Shown here: positions 10,801 through 16,413 of the stretch, in pieces
How the letters are laid out: the number at the start of each line of letters is the position of its first letter
How positions within the stretch are numbered: position 1 is the stretch's first letter
Assembly (NCBI GenBank): GCA_946540675.1
Contig: CAMNIW010000007.1
Coordinates: forward strand, 1 to 21,811
Source of the DNA: an uncultured Clostridia bacterium
GTDB lineage: Bacteria; Bacillota; Clostridia; Christensenellales; Borkfalkiaceae
Length of the DNA stretch: 21,811 nucleotides
Reading direction: 5' to 3'
Notes under the pieces: generated by a model
Seen by the model: only the letters and a program-made list of their open reading frames with translations
What the model was told of the DNA's origin: nothing
The model's database searches: none
Program-made: the position numbers and the translations under genes

Positions 10801-11046
10801 GATAAGTGGTATTATATCTACGTAGACGTAACCGCGGGCAACATTTACTGGTCGGAGCAGGGTAAATACGGAGTATATAAGTACTTGTTTAACCACCCTT
10901 ATATGAGCGGTAATATCGGCGGAACCGAATATTACAAGATATTCGACTTCTTTGAGATAATACCCGCGGACGACGAAGCGACTTACACGATCTCCGTCAC
11001 GGACGTTTACAGCGTGTACAACACCGCGACCGTAAATCTCGGCTGA
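4876..11046 (+). CDS. Giant Ig-like/beta-helix-like surface lipoprotein, 2056 residues
   Basis: The start is supported by AAGGAG at 4863-4868, seven bases before the ATG. A lipoprotein signal follows: basic start (MKHRK), hydrophobic core, and AVGC with the lipidated Cys at residue 23. The mature protein has about six Ig-like (Big_2-type) domains (about 4975-6775), a diverged module A (about 7045-7900), another Ig-like domain, a full module A (about 8160-9060), an Ig-like spacer, module B (about 9694-10460), and the same C-terminal domain as the upstream gene (about 10500-11043). Modules A and B carry DGNG turns and repeated GxIxNxxF motifs typical of parallel beta-helix or GLUG-like repeats. 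No cell-wall sorting signal or catalytic motif was seen. It probably sits on the outer face of the membrane and binds glycan. Lipoprotein assignment is moderately strong, because the -3 position is Ala rather than Leu. Confidence 0.9.
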   Translation: MKHRKILMVILSVIAAFVFAVGCGSNSGADKKSALSLGETEVNLDLYEDVSLSVTAPDGAALSWTSSDETVVKVTDGVLSAVSAGTATVTVSDGTNQASAEVTVADSGARPTITIDKNETVVLGGETTLAPEYKYKNAAVKGAVTYTYESGNKDVATVSDKGVVKAEAPGETIITVKANWRNAAEVTETVTVTVKNTVELPETASVKEFEQTAITATANASGAIVWASFATDVATVDDNGVVTGVKAGTATITAYLGEGTATCEVTVEATDIPHVLDLDKTEISVQAKKTSETVTASVSWNDNVLDGDFTYVWTAKDGGEAFATVNQDGASVTFTGVKAGTAVYEVKTVARGYEITGEVIVTISDFDFAFSFENSAVTEDGNGFTAGLILGSEQTGKLTVGNVYAKVNGEVTTDVLAMTWTTEDTSVATVSGGVITGVAPGSATFTGKATYEEKERTVTLTVTVEKGITVDKATASVVEFASVTITATTKIDGTVVWTSSDDGTAIVENGVVTGVKAGTVTITATLGSDSATCEVTVEETTIPHVVTFDKENVNIEYDESETVNVGVTYDGVALTGYDMNCVWEKTDGADVAEVTGTNPVSFKGIAIGAATYKVTVSVRGKTAEKTITVTVNKKQATLEHTFTVETAGSRKTTSLAIPDSVSAADIEKITVSEDVVIYTKDAQTVSGQSVEVVNLPVQMKDLGDEVAVTIETPTTVYTASANVYTMVITTAAEFETWQEVASQHAIDSGKVKNVEQKGAYMDGYFVLGANIEYNKIFTPYKDFGQLWGIADAGSPNVKAWQEAGKQDLLIADWGNGNVLGFHGIFDGKGYTVKGVEINGKFNAFVVTGGNDGIVRNVSFTGVKLGEETSLIFRTGIGSAENIYVELAEMTGASSGEETTVLWRSEGDANNIKNAENVVIDVSACALKGNADKIKLIGRFLSFNGVYKNVCVVGDYNGGLYYGDSEGIRADLETKIYPTYSALIADITASEWGEMWRANEQNTLFIPASVYTVYGGDIAFTNAETEIERGSELALTVTPNGRWITISLKGTYDGVTIEGNVVKVSEDAAAESLTATVVSWTDGKTAEIALTIRDKRATEELGEKFVALNREAQSTTVFDVMHDDTAVEMIYVNGTMVEGGATVEGGKITVAKSVYEAVGTSEKANISIVTNSAIYNYTANIVDYAVATEEEFTAAFTVDNLTTHKHIILENDFDKSGYSFDIGYTKQFNAILDGNGHVIKNMYAEWNGFMYDLAENGVIKNISFTGIKFHNGGDCKIVAYRLYGTLENCFFEATGGVNETNGMPALAAVTDGKAKIVNTVVYVHDRTYQQGNGIFTEANTNSYIDGLYVINTAPFGDVCPSGAHLYSSVAAFAAEVTTVPEGFGEGWVIAKGGLLMPTKAAEYYEAEYGSGFAVTAASEIMVNQDVEVKATLNGAAVDNAEWTFVGLDAGDYTFVGGVLVVTNTAKNGSTITVKAEMARADGLYYYTAEKSISINGIVEKHNASEYEEVVLDKGLTVNAEYGVDSLEKGDLDLSQIYDEKMNANEVTVTYGGSQLYKGTISGASLEINFGGELFADKGSDKTEFVFTYTADGVNYEYHLPVYVKAEIKLNRTVIPQEDAAAKHLQSIINAYPTATFALTEDIDMNGKTLLYIDEFKGVLDGNGYAIMNTQISYASADNGWTPRFIQVNSGVIKDLRVEISDYNIEAGSGTRGFVYKNNGTISNVYFNAYMYSELNAEKNDDGTWKHHFRTGNDVYSSFDYASTGLFTSINNGKIENCVINFTAADNIRNSLGANVFAVIALENNGTISNTYAMNNGLTNAGYVYKGNLTGYTVDAIPETENFSSADGWNACWSRTEEGKIKFGTMTIIENTFFDLATMELCHTLSGTDLGSVATPTASYYQILDGGTKVTDNDATTGTAVYQKADVTGNYNSSGKVNWAQNQNYYFTKYWFAVKVSTESNFFSTAYGSGATTRMTADKWYYIYVDVTAGNIYWSEQGKYGVYKYLFNHPYMSGNIGGTEYYKIFDFFEIIPADDEATYTISVTDVYSVYNTATVNLG
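5593..5700 (+). repeat. In-frame Ig-like repeat in the giant lipoprotein, copy 1 (810-base period)
   Basis: The block from GVVTGVKAGT to TIPHV/DIPHV recurs exactly 810 bases (270 codons) downstream with no indel within the 108 bases compared. Most of the sequence is the same, including a long shared run around the TCEVTVE codons. It marks the edge of a duplicated two- to three-domain Ig-like unit. Confidence 0.8.
6403..6510 (+). repeat. In-frame Ig-like repeat in the giant lipoprotein, copy 2
   Basis: This is the partner of 5593-5700 at a spacing of 810 bases. Differences cluster in the middle strand codons, while the GVKAGT turn and the TCEVTVE strand are kept. Confidence 0.8.
8188..10410 (+). 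repeat. Segmental duplication between the giant genes, copy 2
   Basis: This is the partner of 571-2805. The best-conserved blocks are 8685-8759 and 9784-9927. The copies share reading frame and order, which points to duplication of a multi-domain block and not to convergent short repeats. Confidence 0.85.
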
Positions 11047-11100
11047 GCCGCACGGTAAAAGGCAACGTCCGCGCGTAAAAGCGCGAGCGAAAAAGAAAAC

Positions 11101-11203
11101 TCGTAGGGGGGCGGGGCTCTTGCCCCGCCCCCGACGAAAAGCACCCGTCAAAATGACGATAAAAATGTTTTTTCCGTCATTCTGCCAAGGCCTACCTGAC
11201 GGG
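11101..11203. repeat. Palindromic intergenic element, REP- or MITE-like
   Basis: Three nested or adjacent inverted repeats fill most of the gap between the giant lipoprotein and the mannosidase. The first is an 11-bp GC stem (11107-11117 with 11122-11132, loop TCTT). The second is AATGACG (11152-11158) with CGTCATT (11175-11181), its loop also holding A5/T5 pairs. The third is CCCGTCA (11144-11150) with TGACGGG (11197-11203) enclosing the second. No T run follows the GC stem, so it is not a standard terminator. GTAGGGG-type GC palindromes of this style are, from memory, common interspersed intergenic repeats in gut Clostridia. The rest of the 11047-11238 gap shows no clear promoter. Confidence 0.55.
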
Positions 11204-11238
11204 CAAAAGAAAACGATAAACCCCAAAAGGAAAACAAT

Positions 11239-13722
11239 ATGAATAAAACTACAATACTCAATAAAAATTGGTCTTTACGATACGGCGATAAGACCGTTTC
11301 CGCAACCGTTCCCGGAGATATAACGCTCGATCTTTATAATGCGGGCGTCATACAAGACCCTTATTTCGGACTTAACCACCGCGACCTTCATTGGATAATC
11401 GACAGCGATTTTACTTATGAAAACTCGTTTGTAGTTCCCGATAGTCTTGCGGAGTCGGAGGAGATACTTCTCGAATTCGACGGCATAGATACCTTTGCGG
11501 AAGTGTATCTTAACGGCAACCTTTTGGGCAAATGCGAAAATATGTTTTTGCAGTACGTCTATTCGGTAAAAGATTATATAAAAAGCGGCGAAAACGTCCT
11601 TACCGTAAAGATGTTTTCGGTCACGAAAAAAATGGACGAAATAGACGACCGCGGCTTTTTCGGCGTGTTCAACGTCAAAAGGCTGTTCATAAGAAAGGCG
11701 CAGTGCCATTTCGGTTGGGACTGGGCGCCCGATATGCCGGGGTACGGCATATGGGGAGAAGTAAGGCTTAAAGGAGTCGGCAAACACCGCATAGAAGACG
11801 TTTCCTATAAGGCTTACAACGACGGCAATCTGTCGATTTTTACCGAACTCAACTATTATTGCAACCGTCCGCAGGTAGATACTCACGGCAATATAATAAG
11901 CGAGCCCGACGAGATACTCAAAGAAGACAAACTTCGCTATACGGTATACGCGAGCCCGCGCGGAAAGGCGGACGAAAGCGACCGCAAAGTGATAGAACTC
12001 GCGGTGGCCGGCAAAAAGAATTTTGTCAATTTCAGGATAGAAGACCCCGAACTCTGGTGGCCGAAGGGTATGGGAGATCAACCCCTTTACGACTACAAGG
12101 TCGAATTGTTACGTCAGGGCGAAGTCATAGACGAAAAGTCGGGAAGATTTGCTTTCAGGACGGTCGCTCTCGAACAAAAACCCTTGGACGAAAACGCGAT
12201 GGGATACAAATTTTCGGTAAACGGAAAAGAAGTTTTCGTCAAAGGCTCGAACTGGGTTCCCGTGGAGTGTTTTACGGGCGCGGTCAAAGACGAAAAATAT
12301 AAAAAACTAATCGGAAGAGCCGCCGACGGCAATATCAATATGTTGCGCGTATGGGGCGGCGGATTATATGAAAAAGACGTATTTTACGATACTTGCGACG
12401 AACTCGGAATAATGGTATGGCAGGATCTTGCTTTCGCCTGTTCGGATATTCCCGACGACGACAAAGAGTTTACCGCAAACGTCGTTAAAGAAATAAATTA
12501 TCAGGTAAAAAGGCTGAGAAACCACCCGTCGCTCATATACTGGTGCGGCGGAAACGAAAAGACGGGCGCTTTCGGACTCGTCATCAGTCACGGCGACTAC
12601 TTTGTGGACGTGATACTTCGCGGACTCGTCACCAATCTCGACGACACAAGACCGTTCGCAAGGCAAAGTCCGTGCTCGTATACCGACGTCGGCAACGACA
12701 AAAACTCCGGCGAGTCGCACGCGGGCTGCTTCGAAGCGGCGCTTACCGCGGGTATTGAAAATTACAGGGAACTGCTCAAAAACACCGACGTTCCGTTTAT
12801 TTCGGAAGACGCTGTTTTGGGTCCCTGCTCTTTGGAATCGCTCAGAAAGATGTTCCCCGAAGACAAACTCTGGCCGCTCAACGAATATTGGGACGACAGG
12901 CTTATGGATAACCCGTACGCGGCTATTATTATGAATTTTGCCAAGCGCGAGAAGTATTACGCCGACGCGCTTTACGGCGAAAGTTCGGGGGTAACGGCTT
13001 TTATTGCCAAGGCGATGACCGTCCACGCCGAAGGGCTCCGCGCAGAGATAGAGTACGCAAGGGCGAATAAGCAAAGGTGCGGCGGCATAATGAACTGGAT
13101 GTATTCCGATATATGGCCGTCGGCTACCTGGGCGATCGTCGACTATTACGGCGAGCCTAAACAGGCTTATTATCAGATGAAGAGAAGTTACGCGCCCGTC
13201 CTTCTCACGTTCACGGAGAAAAAGACGGGAACGGCGCTCGTTATAGTACACGACACCGAAAAGGAGTTTTCGACAAACGTCAGGTACGGGCTGAAAACGC
13301 TGGACGGCAAAGTCGTTTGGGAAAAGACTTCGCCCGTTTACGTTTCGGCGTGCGGGGTCGGAGAAATAGCGGTAGACGGCGAGATATGCCGTAAAAACGC
13401 ATATATGTTCGCCGAAGCCGATATACAAGGCGAAAAGGCGACCTGCGTTTATTCGCAAAAGATGTGGTCGGACTGCGAGTTTGCAAAGGACGCTTACGAC
13501 TATTCTGTCACGAAGACCGAAAGCGGTCTCAAAGTAAAGATAAAGGCGAGATCTTTCGTCAAAGGATTCAATTTAAGACTTCCCGACAACTATAAGTACG
13601 GATATTCGGACAACTATACGGACGTTCAGGCAGGGGAAGAAAAAACGATATACGTATACGGAAAAGCCGATCAAAACTTACTCGAAGCGCACGATTTCGC
13701 CGGAGATACCGCAAATGAATGA
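11239..13722 (+). CDS. GH2 beta-mannosidase, cytoplasmic
   Basis: It is predicted to release mannose from the non-reducing end of beta-mannosides (EC 3.2.1.25). At 827 residues it has the usual family length. It opens with the beta-mannosidase N-terminal jelly roll, containing VPGDITLDL (residues 24-32), DPYFGLN (40-46) and RKAQCHFGWDW (152-162). The Ig-like middle domain ends near SGRFAFRTV (301-309). The TIM barrel carries WCGGNE with the expected acid/base Glu440, and FISED with the expected nucleophile Glu523, 83 residues apart. The segment after Glu523 (DAVLGPC) differs from the more usual SEFGFQ pattern, so substrate preference may be unusual. There is no signal peptide, so it acts on imported oligosaccharides. 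AAAAGGA (11225-11231) supports the start. Its end overlaps the HAD gene by 8 bases, implying coupled translation. Confidence 0.93.
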   Translation: MNKTTILNKNWSLRYGDKTVSATVPGDITLDLYNAGVIQDPYFGLNHRDLHWIIDSDFTYENSFVVPDSLAESEEILLEFDGIDTFAEVYLNGNLLGKCENMFLQYVYSVKDYIKSGENVLTVKMFSVTKKMDEIDDRGFFGVFNVKRLFIRKAQCHFGWDWAPDMPGYGIWGEVRLKGVGKHRIEDVSYKAYNDGNLSIFTELNYYCNRPQVDTHGNIISEPDEILKEDKLRYTVYASPRGKADESDRKVIELAVAGKKNFVNFRIEDPELWWPKGMGDQPLYDYKVELLRQGEVIDEKSGRFAFRTVALEQKPLDENAMGYKFSVNGKEVFVKGSNWVPVECFTGAVKDEKYKKLIGRAADGNINMLRVWGGGLYEKDVFYDTCDELGIMVWQDLAFACSDIPDDDKEFTANVVKEINYQVKRLRNHPSLIYWCGGNEKTGAFGLVISHGDYFVDVILRGLVTNLDDTRPFARQSPCSYTDVGNDKNSGESHAGCFEAALTAGIENYRELLKNTDVPFISEDAVLGPCSLESLRKMFPEDKLWPLNEYWDDRLMDNPYAAIIMNFAKREKYYADALYGESSGVTAFIAKAMTVHAEGLRAEIEYARANKQRCGGIMNWMYSDIWPSATWAIVDYYGEPKQAYYQMKRSYAPVLLTFTEKKTGTALVIVHDTEKEFSTNVRYGLKTLDGKVVWEKTSPVYVSACGVGEIAVDGEICRKNAYMFAEADIQGEKATCVYSQKMWSDCEFAKDAYDYSVTKTESGLKVKIKARSFVKGFNLRLPDNYKYGYSDNYTDVQAGEEKTIYVYGKADQNLLEAHDFAGDTANE

Positions 13723-14593
13723 GAGAGAACTTATAGGAAAAAAACTCAACAACGTCGAATTTATCGAAAAGGACGGAAAAATCTACGGCAGACTGAAAAA
13801 TTACGGCGTGAACGTCGATTACGAACTTAAACCCGTAAAACCGGAAAGACCCGTCGAAGCGGTGCTTATGGATCTCGACGGCACGACGGTTACAAGCGAA
13901 GAATTCTGGATGTACGTCATAGAACTCACGATGAAGGAGTTTTCGGGCGACAAATCGTTTACGTTAGCCGAAGAAGATATTCCCTTCGTCTCCGGCTATA
14001 CGACCGCCGACCACCTTAAATATTGCGTCGATAAATATTATCCGAAAAAGGGGCTCGATTTAGAGCGCGGAATGACCATATACCACGTTATAGCCAAAAC
14101 CGAACTCGACAAGATAATGCGGGGCGGCGGCAAAGCCGATTCGTTCAAGCCCGCGGAAGGACTCAAAGACTTTTTGCTCGGACTCAAAGAGAGAAAGATA
14201 AAGATAGGGCTCGTTACCAGCGGACTCGACTATAAGGCTATTCCCGAAATAGTCGCGGCGTTCCGCGTACTCGGAATGGGCGATCCGCTTAAGTTTTACG
14301 ACGCGGTGATAACGGGCGGCAGGAGAAAGGACGACGGCGAATACGGAACGATAGGCGAAGTCGCGGCAAAACCGCATCCTTGGGTATATACCGAACTCGC
14401 GTACAGGGGACTGAAAATCAAAAATCCGTCGGGAGTTTTCGGTATAGAAGACTCGGCGGCGGGCGCTATGTCGCTCAGGTTCGCGGGATTCCCCGTGATC
14501 GGCGTAAACTGCGGAAATATAGAAAAGAGCGGTATGGACGTATTGTGCTATAAAAAGGTCGATAAACTGTGCGATATACTTTCGCTCCTGTAA
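13715..14593 (+). CDS. HAD-superfamily sugar-phosphate phosphatase or beta-phosphoglucomutase-like protein
   Basis: All four HAD motifs are visible: DLDGT (nucleophile Asp53, acid/base Asp55), VTSG (Thr168/Ser169), the Lys of AKPHPW (Lys219), and IEDSAAG (Glu245, Asp246). The EDSxxG form and the helical cap between motifs I and II fit the beta-phosphoglucomutase-like branch. Members usually hydrolyse or isomerise small sugar phosphates in the cytoplasm. The protein has 292 residues, longer than typical, because about 47 residues precede the first HAD strand. That extension (KKLNNVEFIEKDGKIYGRLK and on) looks like a short beta-rich piece of unknown role. The start at 13715 has GGAGA eight bases upstream; no later in-frame Met would leave the first strand intact. 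It overlaps the mannosidase gene, so a role downstream of mannoside breakdown is likely, but the substrate cannot be read from sequence. Confidence 0.85.
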   Translation: MNERELIGKKLNNVEFIEKDGKIYGRLKNYGVNVDYELKPVKPERPVEAVLMDLDGTTVTSEEFWMYVIELTMKEFSGDKSFTLAEEDIPFVSGYTTADHLKYCVDKYYPKKGLDLERGMTIYHVIAKTELDKIMRGGGKADSFKPAEGLKDFLLGLKERKIKIGLVTSGLDYKAIPEIVAAFRVLGMGDPLKFYDAVITGGRRKDDGEYGTIGEVAAKPHPWVYTELAYRGLKIKNPSGVFGIEDSAAGAMSLRFAGFPVIGVNCGNIEKSGMDVLCYKKVDKLCDILSLL

Positions 14594-14616
14594 AATTTAC
14601 GAAAAACGATAACTAT

Positions 14617-14637
14617 AATCAATTTTTGCAATTGATT
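14617..14637. promoter_or_regulatory. Inverted repeat overlapping the -35 region, candidate operator
   Basis: AATCAATT (14617-14624) and AATTGATT (14630-14637) form perfect 8-base arms around TTTGC. The right arm overlaps the -35 hexamer. A repressor or activator site is plausible; no regulator gene is in the window. Confidence 0.4.
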
Positions 14638-14660
14638 TGACCTAAAATGTATAGTATAAT
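14632..14660 (+). promoter_or_regulatory. Promoter for the phosphatase-glycosidase operon
   Basis: A perfect -10 hexamer TATAAT (14655-14660) lies 17 bases after TTGATT (14632-14637). An alternative pairing is TTGACC (14637-14642) with TATTAT (14661-14666), spacer 18. The region is distinctly AT-rich compared with its flanks. The leader would be about 50 bases and ends with AAGGAG (14706-14711) six bases before the ATG. Confidence 0.75.
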
Positions 14661-14668
14661 TATTATAC
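14654..14668. promoter_or_regulatory. Palindrome covering the -10 region, candidate operator
   Basis: GTATAAT (14654-14660) and ATTATAC (14662-14668) form perfect 7-base arms around a single T. The palindrome contains the -10 hexamer, a usual place for a repressor to block polymerase. AT-rich symmetry could also be chance. Confidence 0.4.
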
Positions 14669-14673
14669 ACTCG

Positions 14674-14700
14674 GTCGGGTATTACAAATTTTCTCCCGAC
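14674..14700 (+). promoter_or_regulatory. Leader hairpin just upstream of the ribosome binding site
   Basis: GTCGGG (14674-14679) can pair with CCCGAC (14695-14700) across a 15-base AT-rich loop, ending five bases before AAGGAG. It lies in the transcribed leader. It may tune mRNA stability or translation; there is no recognisable riboswitch. Confidence 0.35.
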
Positions 14701-14717
14701 TTGATAAGGAGAAAAAT

Positions 14718-16364
14718 ATGAAAAAAGTAAGCAAAGCGATAGCGACCGTTCTCGCGACGGCGTTTTTGGTCGCGCTTATCCCTTCGTGCGCAAGCAACGC
14801 GACGTATAACGTCGTGTTCGATCTCGACGAAGACGTAACTCTTGTCGTCGGCGGCGGAAAAACGATAGGCGAAAGCGATATTCCCGCGGCTCCGGATAAG
14901 CCGGGATACACCTTCAGGGGGTGGAAACTCGAAGATGAGATATTCGATTTTACCAAACCCGTAACCGCGAACATAACTCTCGCTCCTTTCTACGAAGCCA
15001 ACCGCTACGAACTCACGTTCAACGGCGCGGAAGATAAGGTATACGTCTATTACGATTCGGAGATAGGGACTCTTCCCGCCGTTCCCGAAAAAGAAGGCGT
15101 AAAGTCTTCCGCGTGGAAAGTGGGAAAGGTAACTCTCAGCGAAAATTTCGTATGGAGATTTACCGAAAACAAAGTGGCGACCGCGTCGTATAACTATTAC
15201 GTCGCGCTCACTTCCCCCGCGAGCGGAGCGGAAGTCGATCCTTTGCCGCTCGTTCTCAAGACTTATCTCGGTTTCGGTCAGGACGAAGACGCGCGCGCGG
15301 AATTTCTCTATAAGTATCATAACGACGGCACTTTCAAAGCGCAGTATCCCGCAAGCGCGGCGACTCCCGTCGATCTCCGCTGGACTTCCACCGAAAAAGG
15401 CGCGTTCACGGTAACCATCGCTTCCGACGAAGACTTTGAAAACGTCGTCTATACGCGCGACTATACTTTCAAGTCGTCCGCGGCGAGCAAGTCCGCCGCC
15501 GTTTACAACCTTCTTCCCGGCTCCTATTACTGGAAAGTCGGTTGCGAAAGCGGCAAGGAAAGTTCGGTAGGCTCGTTCAGCGTAAAGGGATTTTTACGTC
15601 CTATATACTGCGGCAATATAGACAATATGAGAGATCTCGGCGGCTGGACGGGAGAATTCGGCAAGATAAAATACGGACTTGTTTACCGTTCTTCCGAACT
15701 AAACGGCAAACACAGCAACTACGCCAACGCCGACGCCAAAAAAATTCTGGTCGAATCCCTTAAAATAAAGACCGATCTCGACGTAAGGCTCAGCGACGAT
15801 CACGAGACCGAGTCGCCCGATCCGAGCATAACGCTCAAAAATTTCGGGTTCGCTCAGCAGGATTACATTTTCCCGAATTTCAACCCCGCAAGACCGTTTT
15901 CTTCGGCTAGCGCTACGGGACTTAAAAACTGTTTCAAACTCTTTGCGGACGAAAGCAATTATCCGATAGACTTCCACTGTACCGCGGGCGCGGACAGGAC
16001 GGGAACTCTCGCGTTCCTTTTAAGCGGTCTTCTCGGCGTTTCTTACGAAAATCTGGCTTACGATTTCGAGATGACTTCGTTCTATCGCGGCAGGCGTTGG
16101 AGAACTCAGATTTTGCAGGATAACGGCAGATATTACTTCGAGCCGTTCGACGAGACGAAACCCACCGAGAGCGGAGCGATGCAGGACAACGCAAGCAACC
16201 TTGTCGCGTTTGACAGAATGTATCACCGTGTAATGACGGCGTACTCGACTGCCGACGGAAAACTCTCTTCCGCGATAGCCAACTATCTCAAAACGGTATG
16301 CGAAATAACCGATCAGGAAATAGAGAATATCCGCCGCATAATGATCGAAGGATACGGAGAATAA
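14718..16364 (+). CDS. Lipoprotein tyrosine/dual-specificity phosphatase (Y_phosphatase3-type)
   Basis: The protein has 548 residues and begins with a lipoprotein signal ending in IPSC, with the lipidated Cys at residue 24, so it should be tethered outside the membrane. Residues about 30-155 resemble two Listeria-Bacteroides (InlB B-type) repeats, the first with KPGYTFRGWK. Residues about 160-290 look like a fibronectin-III-like domain. The rest is a phosphatase: GNIDNMRDLGG (299-309), a DVR segment (355-357), and the P-loop HCTAGADRTG with catalytic Cys421 and Arg427 in the CX5R arrangement. The MptpB/LipA-type relatives usually read HCxxGKDR; here the Lys is Ala. Substrates in the wider family include phosphotyrosine, phosphoinositides and inositol phosphates, so the target is open. 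It heads an operon of glycosidases, behind its own promoter, and may dephosphorylate a phosphorylated glycan or its breakdown products. Confidence 0.88.
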   Translation: MKKVSKAIATVLATAFLVALIPSCASNATYNVVFDLDEDVTLVVGGGKTIGESDIPAAPDKPGYTFRGWKLEDEIFDFTKPVTANITLAPFYEANRYELTFNGAEDKVYVYYDSEIGTLPAVPEKEGVKSSAWKVGKVTLSENFVWRFTENKVATASYNYYVALTSPASGAEVDPLPLVLKTYLGFGQDEDARAEFLYKYHNDGTFKAQYPASAATPVDLRWTSTEKGAFTVTIASDEDFENVVYTRDYTFKSSAASKSAAVYNLLPGSYYWKVGCESGKESSVGSFSVKGFLRPIYCGNIDNMRDLGGWTGEFGKIKYGLVYRSSELNGKHSNYANADAKKILVESLKIKTDLDVRLSDDHETESPDPSITLKNFGFAQQDYIFPNFNPARPFSSASATGLKNCFKLFADESNYPIDFHCTAGADRTGTLAFLLSGLLGVSYENLAYDFEMTSFYRGRRWRTQILQDNGRYYFEPFDETKPTESGAMQDNASNLVAFDRMYHRVMTAYSTADGKLSSAIANYLKTVCEITDQEIENIRRIMIEGYGE

Positions 16365-16373
16365 AACTTATCG

Positions 16374-16395
16374 TCGCCCGCAATTTTGCGGGCGA
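16374..16395 (+). promoter_or_regulatory. Intercistronic hairpin between phosphatase and glycosidase genes
   Basis: TCGCCCGCAA (16374-16383) is complementary to TTGCGGGCGA (16386-16395); a realistic fold is an 8-bp GC stem with loop AATTTT. No T run follows, and a weak SD (GGGG, 16404-16407) and the next ATG lie close behind. It is more likely an mRNA processing or stability element, or a leaky attenuator, than a full terminator. Confidence 0.45.
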
Positions 16396-16413
16396 TAAAT
16401 TACGGGGCACTAT

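Noticed and set aside
10500..11046. Cell-wall sorting signal at the end of the giant lipoprotein
   Set aside because: There is no LPXTG-type motif, hydrophobic stretch or basic tail; anchoring appears to rely on the N-terminal lipid.
12364..13458. Antisense open frame of 364 codons opposite the mannosidase
   Set aside because: The + strand frame carries clear GH2 motifs across the region. The antisense product has no family features.
14637..14660. TTGACC paired with TATAAT as one promoter
   Set aside because: The spacer would be only 12 bases. TTGATT with TATAAT at 17 bases, or TTGACC with TATTAT at 18 bases, fit better.
14594..14717. Riboswitch in the leader of the phosphatase gene
   Set aside because: The leader after the predicted start is only about 50 bases and holds one simple hairpin, with no recognised aptamer pattern.
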